A DNA stretch of 64,000 nucleotides. It comes from Halonotius aquaticus (GTDB taxonomy: Archaea > Halobacteriota > Halobacteria > Halobacteriales > Haloferacaceae). The stretch is taken from positions 151,875 to 215,874 of the forward strand of contig NZ_QKNY01000003.1 in the NCBI RefSeq assembly GCF_003605575.1. The letters are read 5' to 3'. Position 1 is the first letter of the stretch. Each line of letters opens with the position of its first letter. Under the pieces are notes generated by a model. The model searched no databases and had not been told where the DNA came from. It saw nothing but the letters and a program-made list of their open reading frames with translations. Positions 49,693 through 57,782 of this stretch are shown piece after piece. The position numbers were made by a program, and so were the translations under genes.

Positions 49693-50415
49693 TCACCCGA
49701 TAATATCCAGCAAGAAGATCGCCAGAAAACCGACAAAAAACAGCGTCGTCGAAACCATCGTTTGTGGAACCTTTCCAGCCTTCACCAACAATTCCTCCGT
49801 TACAAGGTACAACAGTGCCGCGGCACCGAAAGCCAGAACAACCGCAATGATTGCTTCATTGGCCCCTGAAAGAGTGAGTACACCAACGATCACACCCATG
49901 GTCATCAATCCGCCAAATGTCGCCGGTACCGCCATTTTCCGCAACGACCCCATCTCCGCAGGCAATGCAACAACAGCGGCTACTCCAAGGAACAACACCT
50001 CGATGGTCAGTGCTAATGCAATGATAATGCCAGTAGAGGGGGCCTCGATGAACGTGACGCCGATAAGCACGCCATCGATGAACATATCGATACCAATCGT
50101 AATGAGCAGACCAGCGGCCACTGCGTAGGTGCCACCGATACCTTTCTTTTCGATTGTCTTGCTTAATCGGTGGATTGCAAGCATTGCAATGACACCAGCG
50201 ACAAATCCGACGACGACCACTGTGGGTGACTTGTCGTGGATATCTGGGAGCAGTTCCGCGGCAACGGCAGCGAAGACCACCCCAGCGGCCAGATGTTGGA
50301 TATTGCTCTCCATCTGCGGTGATGGAGCCCGATAGATGGCGATCGCACCACCGACCAACGCAGCAACAACCGCGAAAGCGGTATATGAGAGAGCCTGTGT
50401 GAGCGTTGCGGTCAC
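49693..50415 (-). CDS. ZIP-family metal transporter-like protein
   Basis: 240 aa, eight helices. ZIP-like layout: HLAAGVVFAAVAAELLPDI (helix 2 with acidic residues), a short loop, TIGIDMFIDGVLIGVTFIEA (helix 4), TIEVLFLGVAAVVALP (helix 5) and LLYLVTEELL (helix 7). In canonical ZIPs helix 4 carries HNFPEG and helix 5 HEIPHHLG; here DMFIDG and TIEVLF stand instead, as in a subgroup seen in archaea, so the metal-binding pattern is altered. Substrate unknown. Convergent with the methyltransferase. Confidence 0.8.
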   Translation of the reverse strand: MTATLTQALSYTAFAVVAALVGGAIAIYRAPSPQMESNIQHLAAGVVFAAVAAELLPDIHDKSPTVVVVGFVAGVIAMLAIHRLSKTIEKKGIGGTYAVAAGLLITIGIDMFIDGVLIGVTFIEAPSTGIIIALALTIEVLFLGVAAVVALPAEMGSLRKMAVPATFGGLMTMGVIVGVLTLSGANEAIIAVVLAFGAAALLYLVTEELLVKAGKVPQTMVSTTLFFVGFLAIFLLDIIG

Positions 50416-50580
50416 TGTGTAATCTCGCCGTCTACAGATACTAATAAACCTCCCTCAGGAACGCGCATTGTACAACCCACCGGAACCGATGAGGCGTATC
50501 CAAAGTTACCGGCCTCGAGAGTTGTAATTACAGTCCAAACACCCTTGCCAGACCACGTCGATACAAAAAATGAAGAGCCT

Positions 50581-51948
50581 ATGGCGGTCTTAGACAATCT
50601 CTCAGGCTTCGAATTCGAGGACGTAGTTGAGGATGTCTTCAGAAATCTCGGCTACGAGAACGTCCGCCAAGCCGACCGCCGGGCAGATGAGGGCCGGGAC
50701 GTGCTGATGGAAGAAATCGTCGACGGCACACGTCGGGCAGTCGTCGTCGAATGTAAACACACAGAGACGGTCGGCAGGCCCGTTGTCCAGAAACTCCACT
50801 CAGCGATTGCGACCTTCGATTTTGATGGACCAAAGCGGGGGATGGTCGTCACAACCGGCCGGTTCACGCAACCGGCTGAGGGGTATGTTGAAGATCTCGA
50901 AGCGAGAGACGATCCGTATCCAATCGAGTTGATCGACGGTGAAGACCTCAGAGAGATCGCCGATGATGTGGGGTTGGATCTGTATAACGGCCGGATCGAG
51001 ATTCTTTGCGATGAGACGCTCCGCCCGTATGACCCCGCAGCGTCGATCACTGCCCCACTCGAAGAAGCAATCGGAGAGATCCAGAATATCGATGGAACTG
51101 ATCTTCCGACACCACATACAGCGGTCACATTTCAGCCAGTCGTGGAAGTGACCGCCGAGACGGATGCAGTGTTTGAGACCGCTGTTGGGGTAATCCATCG
51201 GATCAACCAGCGAACAGAGTTCGTCACCCATGCAGATCGAGGCTCACCACGGGTGGCCGACACCGACGTAGCAACATTGGTCTCGGAGAATCTCCATGCG
51301 ACTGTTGATTTTGATGACGAATCGCTCCGTGAGCCATTCGATGAGGTCACCGACCAGCGATTCGGACAGACCGAAACCGAGTACAAAGACTGGGCTGTCG
51401 ATCAGTTGCAACGAGCCCAGACAACGACGGTGACCTACACCGGCGACAACAACGTCACCTACAACAAGACCTGTGAGCCGAACCGTTCGGATATCTCCGT
51501 CCAATCGATTGAGGCAGTGTACCTCCCCGAGGTACGGCAAACGACTGATCTTGGTGAGTACAGCTATCCCTACGAATATTACGCTGCTGGGCCCTCACGG
51601 GTGACGACCGAGGACGGTTTCCACCGGTGTGTCCACTGTGAAACAGCCGGTAGTAATGAGACCTACACGTACTGTGAGAACTGCGGGGCAATTGCCTGTG
51701 GAGATCACATCAAAACGGAGCGATTGACTGATGACCCGGTCTGTACTGGCTGTGCAGTGACTGAAACATTCGCGTTGAAAACGAAGTATTTCTACGACGA
51801 GAAGAATCTCGAAGCCTTCCGCGAGGAGTATGCCGATATGAGACTCCACCAGAAGGCGATGGAAAATCCACTGGTAGCCGGGGGTGGGATATTTTTGCTC
51901 TTAACTATTGTAGTAGTGGGTGTGGTGACTATCGGCGGTGCGGTATAA
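50581..51948 (+). CDS. Mrr-type restriction endonuclease with zinc ribbon and C-terminal membrane helix
   Basis: 455 aa from ATG 50581. N-terminal PD-(D/E)xK domain: SGFEFEDVVEDVFRNLGYENVRQADRRADEGRDVLM with D40, then VVVECKH with E57 and K59, the catalytic D..ExK set; this is the Mrr_cat/RecB-like fold. The middle (about 150-340) is uncharacterised. A Cys-rich zinc cluster (CVHC..CENCGAIACGDH..CTGC) lies at about 350-405 and a hydrophobic helix (VAGGGIFLLLTIVVVGVVTI) ends the protein. The membrane anchor and zinc ribbon are unusual for a restriction enzyme. Probably anti-foreign DNA. Confidence 0.82.
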   Translation: MAVLDNLSGFEFEDVVEDVFRNLGYENVRQADRRADEGRDVLMEEIVDGTRRAVVVECKHTETVGRPVVQKLHSAIATFDFDGPKRGMVVTTGRFTQPAEGYVEDLEARDDPYPIELIDGEDLREIADDVGLDLYNGRIEILCDETLRPYDPAASITAPLEEAIGEIQNIDGTDLPTPHTAVTFQPVVEVTAETDAVFETAVGVIHRINQRTEFVTHADRGSPRVADTDVATLVSENLHATVDFDDESLREPFDEVTDQRFGQTETEYKDWAVDQLQRAQTTTVTYTGDNNVTYNKTCEPNRSDISVQSIEAVYLPEVRQTTDLGEYSYPYEYYAAGPSRVTTEDGFHRCVHCETAGSNETYTYCENCGAIACGDHIKTERLTDDPVCTGCAVTETFALKTKYFYDEKNLEAFREEYADMRLHQKAMENPLVAGGGIFLLLTIVVVGVVTIGGAV

Positions 51949-52112
51949 TCCCCTACTGGCGAGAACACATCAATTATTGTGTTAATATATGATTGGTGCG
52001 GAAAACTGAAACAAATTTCATGATCATGTTAGCTGGCGTATTTTTTATCATCGCTCTTGGGTAGAGGATTGTTGATCCCTTCTCAGCAGTAGTTAGAAGT
52101 CACAGCAGGCAG

Positions 52113-52134
52113 GGGTGACGCGACCGCGTCACCC
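52113..52134. repeat. Perfect 10-bp inverted repeat next to a transposase remnant
   Basis: GGGTGACGCG (52113-52122) and CGCGTCACCC (52125-52134) are perfect inverted copies with a 2-bp spacer. The hairpin ends 9 bp before the ATG of the transposase-like fragment, so it may be the end or regulatory hairpin of the original insertion sequence. Confidence 0.5.
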
Positions 52135-52142
52135 GACGAACG

Positions 52143-52328
52143 ATGATACCAATCAAGACGTTCGTCTCGGAGCGACGGGCCGCGAATCTACTGAGACAGA
52201 TTCGCTGGCGCGACGGTGGCTCTCGCCACATCGAGGAATCTCTAAGGACAGGCTCTCGCCATGTCTTCGAGCATTTCAGCTCCGCCGTGAAGTGTTCCGA
52301 AAGCCAGGAAAAGAAGCACTCAAAATAA
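52143..52328 (+). pseudogene. Fragment of an IS1595-type transposase
   Basis: MIPIKTFVSERRAANLLRQIRWRDGGSRHI matches the usual opening of haloarchaeal IS1595-family transposases (FxSExxAANLLxQxRWRDG followed by CPRC). Right after the match the zinc-binding CPRC that should follow is missing, the frame diverges, and a stop comes at codon 62. Only the first ~25 residues of the original protein survive. Confidence 0.65.
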
Positions 52329-52398
52329 TCCTCGAAACTGCGCTATGATTCACCAACAATCTACGCCACAAGAGCGTAGTTTCAATCCGAAGGAGATA

Positions 52399-52953
52399 TC
52401 ACAGGTTGGCTGCTAATCGGTCGGCCGCTTCCGCTATACTGCCTTCGTTTTCTAGGAATTGTACCGGTGCGTCCTGATCTCGTGCATACTGGAGTGCAGC
52501 GGATCGGTTCAGGTGTTGTTCGAACGCAATTTTGCGCTCGGTGGCAGTCACAGTCCCTGAATGAGCTTCAGCTCGGCGGTTCAGAATAGTTTCCGGATTG
52601 GCCTCAACGAGGATAAACGCCTTCGGCGCAACATCATCCAACACTTCATCGGGCAGTCCCTGTACGTAGCCACTTTCAGTTTCAACCGCCAAGTGCGTTG
52701 ATAGGATAATGTTCGTCTGAGTAGCTTCATCCGCGATGAACTCACCCGCCCGCCGTTGGAGCCGGCGGGTCTGTGTTTGAGTGAGAGTCGCCAGTTCACT
52801 TCGATCAGTCGTTATCCCGGCAGTCGCAGCTTGTTCAAGCATCACGTCACCGAAGTTAATCAGCTTGTAGTCATCTGCGAGCTTGCCTCGAACGGCCTGA
52901 CACACACTGGAGAGGCCCACACCGGTGACTCCAGACACGAGTGTGACGCTCAT
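52399..52953 (-). CDS. adkA: Archaeal-type adenylate kinase-like protein with altered P-loop
   Basis: 184 aa. Similar to archaeal AdkA: VTLVSGVTGVGLSSVCQAV, LINFGDVMLEQAATAGITTDRSEL, IILSTHLAVETESGYVQGLPDEVLDDVAPKAFILVEANPETILNRRAE, FEQHLNRSAALQYA. The P-loop reads GVTGVGLSS, with leucine (residue 14) in place of the lysine that contacts the phosphates. I recall that methanococcal AdkA also lacks that lysine, so activity is possible but uncertain. Its start overlaps the stop of the DUF5789-like gene by one base. Confidence 0.8.
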   Translation of the reverse strand: MSVTLVSGVTGVGLSSVCQAVRGKLADDYKLINFGDVMLEQAATAGITTDRSELATLTQTQTRRLQRRAGEFIADEATQTNIILSTHLAVETESGYVQGLPDEVLDDVAPKAFILVEANPETILNRRAEAHSGTVTATERKIAFEQHLNRSAALQYARDQDAPVQFLENEGSIAEAADRLAANL

Positions 52954-53243
52954 CAGAAATTCACCTCCTGATCGTCATCTTGTGAGGGCCCGATGCCACC
53001 TCGATCATCGTAGAATTTCCGTCCGATAAACTCATCGCCGACGAAGGTCATCAGACTGCCATAGAGCGTATCAGCTGACTCAAACTCATCAGTTTCGCAC
53101 CGCTCTATGACGTCGCCAATCGTTTTGTTCTCCCCACCTGGTGCATGAAGTACAGTGTCACCAACCGTGTCTAACACTGTCGCTCGTGTCACAGGAAACT
53201 GAAGTTTCCGTGCAAAAAGATCGCGTGTTTCTGGGAGTCGCAT
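52953..53243 (-). CDS. DUF5789-like small protein
   Basis: 96 aa from ATG 53243: MRLPETRDLFARKLQFPVTRATVLDTVGDTVLHAPGGENKTIGDVIERCETDEFESADTLYGSLMTFVGDEFIGRKFYDDRGG. The FPVTRATVLDTVGD and FIGRKFYDDRGG blocks match my memory of DUF5789, a widespread haloarchaeal family of unknown role. Upstream of and coupled to adkA (TGATG junction), so the two form an operon. A start three codons earlier is possible. Confidence 0.8.
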   Translation of the reverse strand: MRLPETRDLFARKLQFPVTRATVLDTVGDTVLHAPGGENKTIGDVIERCETDEFESADTLYGSLMTFVGDEFIGRKFYDDRGGIGPSQDDDQEVNF

Positions 53244-53410
53244 ACATGACACAGTGTGTCACGGAGTAAATCGATTGGGGTCATCGGGGAATTTTTTATC
53301 AACCAGGTATTCAACGTTTCAATATAATTTGCATGAGGGCCAATATATTCACTTATTCAATTAATATCTTCGGTAAACTATTTATTTCGCATTATTATGG
53401 GTGTTAACCA

Positions 53411-55726
53411 GTGACAGATTCCACTATTCAAATCCTCCATGTCGACGATGATCCCCATTTTACCGATCTCACAGCAGACCGTATCGAGACTGCTGGCGAC
53501 CACTTCATCGTCGAGACTGCGACCAATGCTTCTGAGGGTATGGAGATCATCGACTCCCAATCAATCGATTGTGTCATCTCTGATTACGATATGCCCGGAC
53601 AGAATGGAATCGAGTTCCTGCGAACGGTCCGAGACACCCACCCCGAGCTACCGTTTATTCTGTTTACTGGTGAAGGCAGTGAAAGCATCGCCAGTGAAGC
53701 TATCTCTGCAGGAGTGACCGAATACAAACGCAAAGAAAGCGGGGTCGACCAGTTTGAGTTGCTCGCAAACAGGATCGAAATCGCTGTTGAGCAGTATCGG
53801 ACGGAACAAGAACTCGCAGATCTGAACAAACGGTTTGAACTCGCGCTGTCGGAGACGGATACAGGAATCTGGGAACTAGATCTCGACACAGGCACCATCT
53901 ACTGGGATGAGACAAGTGAGCGATTGTTTGGGTACGATCCAAATGACTCTCCGAGCGCCTACGTTGGAGTCGGAACCAGGCTGACCGATGATGAGCCGGG
54001 TGGCGATACCATCCCTGCCGACCAGCCCGTTGAATCAGACGTGCGGTATCGGCCTGGCTATGAAGATCGGATTCACCCTGAGGATATAAACCGTGTTTCG
54101 GAACAGCTTGAACAAGCTATCAAGACCGGCGAGCAGTACAAGGTAGATTTTCGAGTCCAACCGCCAGATGACTCCGAACGGTGGATCCAAGCACAGGGGG
54201 TCGTCGAATACGATGACAGTGATACCCCAACACGGGTCGTCGGCATTCAATCCGATATTACGGATCGAAAACAGCGGGAACGCGAACTCCAGGAGCTCAA
54301 AGAACGCTTCGAGCTAGCGGTCAATGGGGCCAACCTTGGGGTGTGGGATTGGAATCCCCAGACCGATGACGTGGAGTTCAATGATAATTGGGCTACGATG
54401 CTGGGCTACGATCCTGAAGCGATCAGTTCTGATCTCACAGAATGGGAACAACGGATCCATCCCGATGATCGTGAGTCCGTTGAATCCGCCCTAAATGCAC
54501 ATCTCGCGGGCGAAACCGACTATTATGATACCGAACACCGGATGCGAACCGCTGACGACGACTGGAAAGGGATCCGAGATGTGGGGCGGGTGTTCGAACG
54601 CGATGATCAGGGCCACCCAGTTCGAGCAGTCGGCATTCATATCGATATTTCTGACCGGAAAGCCGTCGAAACAGAGCTTACACAAGCCCGTGAACAACTG
54701 CGAGAGATTATCGATTTAGTGCCAGATTTGATCTTTGTCAAAAACTACGACGGCGAGTACTTACTGGCCAACGAGACGACAGCCACTATATATGGGATGA
54801 CACCGACAGAGGTAGAAGGGTCTCACGAACAAGACGTGATCCCATCAGGTGAAGAGTCAGACACGTTCAGAGCGGACGATCAAGCGGTCATCGAATCAGG
54901 AGATCCAAAGACTATCTCTGAAGAGGAGTTGACCACCGCCGATGGTGAAACCAAGATACTCCGAACCACGAAGATTCCATATGAGGTACCTGGCACCGGA
55001 GAAGACGCAGTATTAGGCTACGGAAGAGACATTACCGAACTCAAAGAATACGAAACGGAACTTGAACGCCAGCGAGATAATCTGAACCTCTTGAATGGCG
55101 TTGTGCGGCACGATATCCGCAATGATCTTCAGTTGGTACGTGGCCATCTGCGGATGTTAGAAGACTCTGTTGAAGACGGACAGAACCATCTCCAGAAGGC
55201 CTTAGAATGTGTTCGGAGTAGTATTAACATCACTGACACGGCACGAGAGGTCACAGAGACGCTGCTTGAAACAGACTATGAGCGGGTTCCAACCGATCTG
55301 AGACAAGTTTTGAGTAGAGAAGTAGAGTCTGTTCAATCAGCTGATGACTCCGCTGTGGTGACAATCGAAGAGACCATCCCAGAGATAGATGTGTTGGCGG
55401 ATGATATGCTCGGCTCTGTGTTCCGTAATCTACTCACGAATGCTATTTATCACAACGACAAACAGACTCCAAAGGTAAGAGTGACAGTATCTAGTGGTGA
55501 TACTGTTGCCACGGTAAAAGTCGCTGACAACGGCCCGGGAATACCTGAAAATCGGAAGGACGATATTTTCCATAAAGATGAATGCGGGTTTGAGAGTCAA
55601 GGAACTGGATTGGGCCTGTATCTCGTTCAGACACTCGTTGACCGCTATGGCGGTGAAATAAGCTTTGAGAGTAATGACCCCGAAGGGAGTGTGTTTATTG
55701 TGAAATTACCAACGTCCGAGAAGTAA
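53411..55726 (+). CDS. Receiver/multi-PAS hybrid histidine kinase
   Basis: 771 aa. REC domain 1-125 with the acidic pocket VDDDP and phosphoacceptor Asp58 (ISDYDMPG), then three PAS/PAC sensors (about 140-290, 300-425, 430-550), each closed by ITDRK/ISDRK/ITELK-type ends. Kinase: H box VVRHDIRNDLQLVRGH with His567, N box RNLLTNAIYHND, DNGPGIP, GTGLGLYLV. The receiver at the N-terminus, before the sensors, is typical of haloarchaeal kinases and may receive phosphate from another kinase. No membrane helix is present, so it is cytosolic. Start TTG/GTG ambiguity: GTG 53411 is used. Confidence 0.92.
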   Translation: MTDSTIQILHVDDDPHFTDLTADRIETAGDHFIVETATNASEGMEIIDSQSIDCVISDYDMPGQNGIEFLRTVRDTHPELPFILFTGEGSESIASEAISAGVTEYKRKESGVDQFELLANRIEIAVEQYRTEQELADLNKRFELALSETDTGIWELDLDTGTIYWDETSERLFGYDPNDSPSAYVGVGTRLTDDEPGGDTIPADQPVESDVRYRPGYEDRIHPEDINRVSEQLEQAIKTGEQYKVDFRVQPPDDSERWIQAQGVVEYDDSDTPTRVVGIQSDITDRKQRERELQELKERFELAVNGANLGVWDWNPQTDDVEFNDNWATMLGYDPEAISSDLTEWEQRIHPDDRESVESALNAHLAGETDYYDTEHRMRTADDDWKGIRDVGRVFERDDQGHPVRAVGIHIDISDRKAVETELTQAREQLREIIDLVPDLIFVKNYDGEYLLANETTATIYGMTPTEVEGSHEQDVIPSGEESDTFRADDQAVIESGDPKTISEEELTTADGETKILRTTKIPYEVPGTGEDAVLGYGRDITELKEYETELERQRDNLNLLNGVVRHDIRNDLQLVRGHLRMLEDSVEDGQNHLQKALECVRSSINITDTAREVTETLLETDYERVPTDLRQVLSREVESVQSADDSAVVTIEETIPEIDVLADDMLGSVFRNLLTNAIYHNDKQTPKVRVTVSSGDTVATVKVADNGPGIPENRKDDIFHKDECGFESQGTGLGLYLVQTLVDRYGGEISFESNDPEGSVFIVKLPTSEK

Positions 55727-55934
55727 GCCAAACGGCGACCGCTGTTTCCTCCAGTTCTGCCTCTCTCGATAGGTATGGAGCTTGAACCCGAGGCGGCTCA
55801 CGCATGCTTGACCGGTGACCTGTACGTTGACGATTCCTAACACCGTTGACTGTCCCTGCCTCGCTTGAATTTTCTTTCATGCAAAACTATCGTGTTTAAT
55901 AATCCTTGACTTGCGTTGTGATACTGTGTCACGT
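55727..55934. other. Intergenic region, no gene seen
   Basis: About 200 bp without a gene. A minus-strand frame (55695-55880) has coding-like codons (MREPPRVQAPYLSREAELEETAVAVW) but overlaps the kinase end and matches nothing. TGTTTAATAATCC at about 55893 looks promoter-like for the plus-strand genes that follow. Confidence 0.35.
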
Positions 55935-55976
55935 ATGATCGACATCAGTCCACAAGCAACTGAGGAAGTACAATGA
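55935..55976 (+). CDS. 13-codon upstream reading frame coupled to an SDR gene
   Basis: ATG 55935 opens MIDISPQATEEVQ, ending in TGA at 55974-55976, which overlaps the SDR start codon (55973-55975) as ATGA. The peptide resembles the first residues of A-type Fe-S carriers (MIxISxxAxEEV), so it may be the stump of such a gene fused by deletion to the SDR start, or a small regulatory leader. Too short to decide. Confidence 0.3.
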   Translation: MIDISPQATEEVQ

Positions 55977-56755
55977 ATCAATTACTCACAAACCAGACGG
56001 CTGTCGTGACAGGCGGCGCAAGCGGCATCGGCCGTCGGATCGCATTGACGTTTGCCGATCACGGTGCCGATGTCGTCGTTGCTGATGTCCGCGAAACACC
56101 ACGAGAAGGTGGCGAACCGACCCACGAACAGATCACGACCGAGACAGACCAAACGGCGGTCTTCGTCGAGTGTGATGTAACCGAGCGGGCAGATTTGGAA
56201 ACCGCTGTTGACGCTGCCGAAGAGCTCGGCGGCCTCAATATCATGGTTAACAACGCCGGGATTCACAGTGAGACACCCTTTTTCGAAATCACAGAAGCGG
56301 AGTACGATCAGCTCATGGATATCAACCTCAAAGGCGTCTTTTTCGGGGCGCAGGTCGCCGGCGAACGGCTGATCGAAAGCAACGATGGCGGGACAATCAT
56401 CAACATGGCAAGCCTGGCGGCAGATCAAGGGGCAGCTTACCAGACGATCTATACCGCTTCGAAAGGGGCAGTGAAATCACTGACCTACGCGCTGGCTGAC
56501 GTCTTCGGTGGCCATGGAGTTCGCGTCAACGCAATCAAGCCAAGCTTCACCGAAACCCAGATGCTAGAACAAGGGGGAATGGGAGAAGGCGAAGCTGGCA
56601 AGCAACTCCAAGAAGCGATGCTGGGTGCGACACCCGCCGGTCGCTTCGGCCAACCCGAAGAGATTGCTAATGTCGCACTGTTTCTCGCCAGTGACCTGAG
56701 TGCCTACGTCAACGGTGAGTCGATCTTAGTCGATGGAGGGCTCGGGAATACCTAA
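55973..56755 (+). CDS. Short-chain dehydrogenase/reductase (classical SDR)
   Basis: 260 aa. Rossmann motif TGGASGIGRRIA (residues 13-24), NNAG at 93-96, catalytic Asn118, Ser147, Tyr160 and Lys164 (IYTASK), and the closing NGESILVDGGL. The classical SDR layout fits sugar or 3-oxoacyl-ACP type reductases, and nearest-named annotations in haloarchaea are glucose 1-dehydrogenase/FabG-like; the true substrate cannot be told. NADP preference is suggested by VADVR after strand 2 only weakly. Translationally coupled to a 13-codon leader. Confidence 0.9.
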   Translation: MNQLLTNQTAVVTGGASGIGRRIALTFADHGADVVVADVRETPREGGEPTHEQITTETDQTAVFVECDVTERADLETAVDAAEELGGLNIMVNNAGIHSETPFFEITEAEYDQLMDINLKGVFFGAQVAGERLIESNDGGTIINMASLAADQGAAYQTIYTASKGAVKSLTYALADVFGGHGVRVNAIKPSFTETQMLEQGGMGEGEAGKQLQEAMLGATPAGRFGQPEEIANVALFLASDLSAYVNGESILVDGGLGNT

Positions 56756-56927
56756 CCGAGATTCCTGCTGTATCTGGCACTGTTCGACCGCTTCGATATC
56801 GAATAAGTCGATCAAAAGCTTGCAAGATGAAGTGTGCGTATCGGTTGCCTGTTTTCTACTGGGCAGTGTTAGCGTGAGCCGCTCAATATACGGGGTTCAC
56901 CAGTTGATCGGCACTGGGACTTTACAA

Positions 56928-56948
56928 AAGTAATGCGAAGCATTACTT
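56928..56948. terminator. Perfect 9-bp hairpin at a gene end
   Basis: AAGTAATGC (56928-56936), spacer GAA, GCATTACTT (56940-56948): a perfect stem with a GAA triloop. It covers the stop codon of the minus-strand membrane gene (56943-56945), so it may act as a transcript end or stabilising structure. Confidence 0.4.
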
Positions 56949-57140
56949 CTCAGCATGCTGTCGGCGATTGAATAGAACGAGTCCAGAAGCGAAACCGGCT
57001 ACAACGGCCGGAATAACCGCTCTAAGTAGGCCTCCGTCAAGTAGTAACAATTCCAGAAAACTCGATATTACCACCCAAGCCACCACGTTCATCATGATGA
57101 ACACCCACCAATTATCTAAGTTCAACAGGGACACATCCAC
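56943..57140 (-). CDS. Two-helix small membrane protein
   Basis: 65 aa from GTG 57140: VDVSLLNLDNWWVFIMMNVVAWVVISSFLELLLLDGGLLRAVIPAVVAGFASGLVLFNRRQHAEK. Helices at about 10-32 and 38-57, with a short basic C-terminus. The DNWWVFI entry and DGGLLR turn look like a conserved haloarchaeal membrane family, but no function is known. Convergent with the SDR gene. Confidence 0.6.
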   Translation of the reverse strand: MDVSLLNLDNWWVFIMMNVVAWVVISSFLELLLLDGGLLRAVIPAVVAGFASGLVLFNRRQHAEK

Positions 57141-57518
57141 GAATTTTGTTTCAAACTCTAATCTGTGCTGGTATGGTCACGCGGATATCAAGCGGCTGTT
57201 TCAGCAACGAGTAGCCGAATGAAACGACGGTGCTTTGCTGCGTAGATCCTCTACAGCTGGCACAGCAGTTCCTGGCAGCAGCCAGATAAGATGATCTCAC
57301 TAGCTCCGGTCAGAATCTTGCCCGAACGGTTGGAATTCTGCGCGTCCTATTGGTAGGAGAAACCCGTGTCATCTACTACAAGCAACTTCGATGTCGTGGT
57401 CTGGGGGGGCACCGGCTTCGCTGGTTGACTCGTCGCCAAACATCTCACCAGCTACTACCCCGCTGCTGAACTGGCTGTCGTTTGGTGGGCGGAATGAATC
57501 AATTGGGGACGGTCAGGA
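57141..57518. other. Gene-poor region with a degraded reductase
   Basis: Nearly 380 bp without an intact gene. It contains the broken saccharopine-dehydrogenase-like gene at 57366-57497 and little else; the first 220 bp hold no coding signal that I can see. Confidence 0.45.
57366..57497 (+). pseudogene. Stub of a saccharopine dehydrogenase-like / enoyl reductase gene
   Basis: From GTG 57366 the frame reads SSTTSNFDVVVWGGTGFAG, then a TGA in place of an Arg codon, then LVAKHLTSYYPAAELAVVW and another stop. This is the start and NAD(P)-binding GxTGFxGxL region of saccharopine dehydrogenase-like proteins (usually VVWGATGFAGRLVAEYL). One nonsense mutation and loss of the rest show it is dead. 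Confidence 0.65.
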
Positions 57519-57662
57519 TCAGGTAAAATACGATATCGCCTGTGCCTCCGATTCGAGCTTGTTGAATTGACCGCTCTCACAGACATCACACGCCGGAGGC
57601 TTCTCAATATCCGCATAGACTGTTTCGCAGCCAGCACACGAGAAGAATTGCAGGCAAAGCAC
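57519..57662 (-). CDS. Small zinc-ribbon protein
   Basis: 47 aa from GTG 57662: VLCLQFFSCAGCETVYADIEKPPACDVCESGQFNKLESEAQAISYFT. Cysteines in SCAGC and ACDVC are spaced as in rubredoxin-like or zinc-ribbon proteins. Many haloarchaea encode such ~50-residue ribbons. The start is uncertain because upstream codons lack an ATG, so it could be a truncated gene. It partly faces the pseudogene. Confidence 0.55.
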   Translation of the reverse strand: MLCLQFFSCAGCETVYADIEKPPACDVCESGQFNKLESEAQAISYFT

Positions 57663-57782
57663 ACTGTCTCTTAGAGGCGATCAGTCAAAACGACAGCGAT
57701 CAGCCGAGATCACGAAGTTGCGTCGGGGCTGTGTCGATCTGCTAGTCCAGACTGTTTTGGGTTCACGGATCCAAGCACGTGT

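Larger units (their letters stand above)
51949..52398. other. Intergenic region with transposon remains
   Basis: About 450 bp between the nuclease and the adenylate kinase gene. AT-rich at its start, it holds a perfect hairpin (52113-52134), a truncated IS1595-type transposase start (52143-52328) and a short CTACGC...GCGTAG hairpin near 52364-52382. No intact gene. Confidence 0.5.

Noticed and set aside
55695..55880. A minus-strand frame resembling a transposase tail
   Set aside because: The resemblance was vague, and it overlaps the end of the kinase gene.
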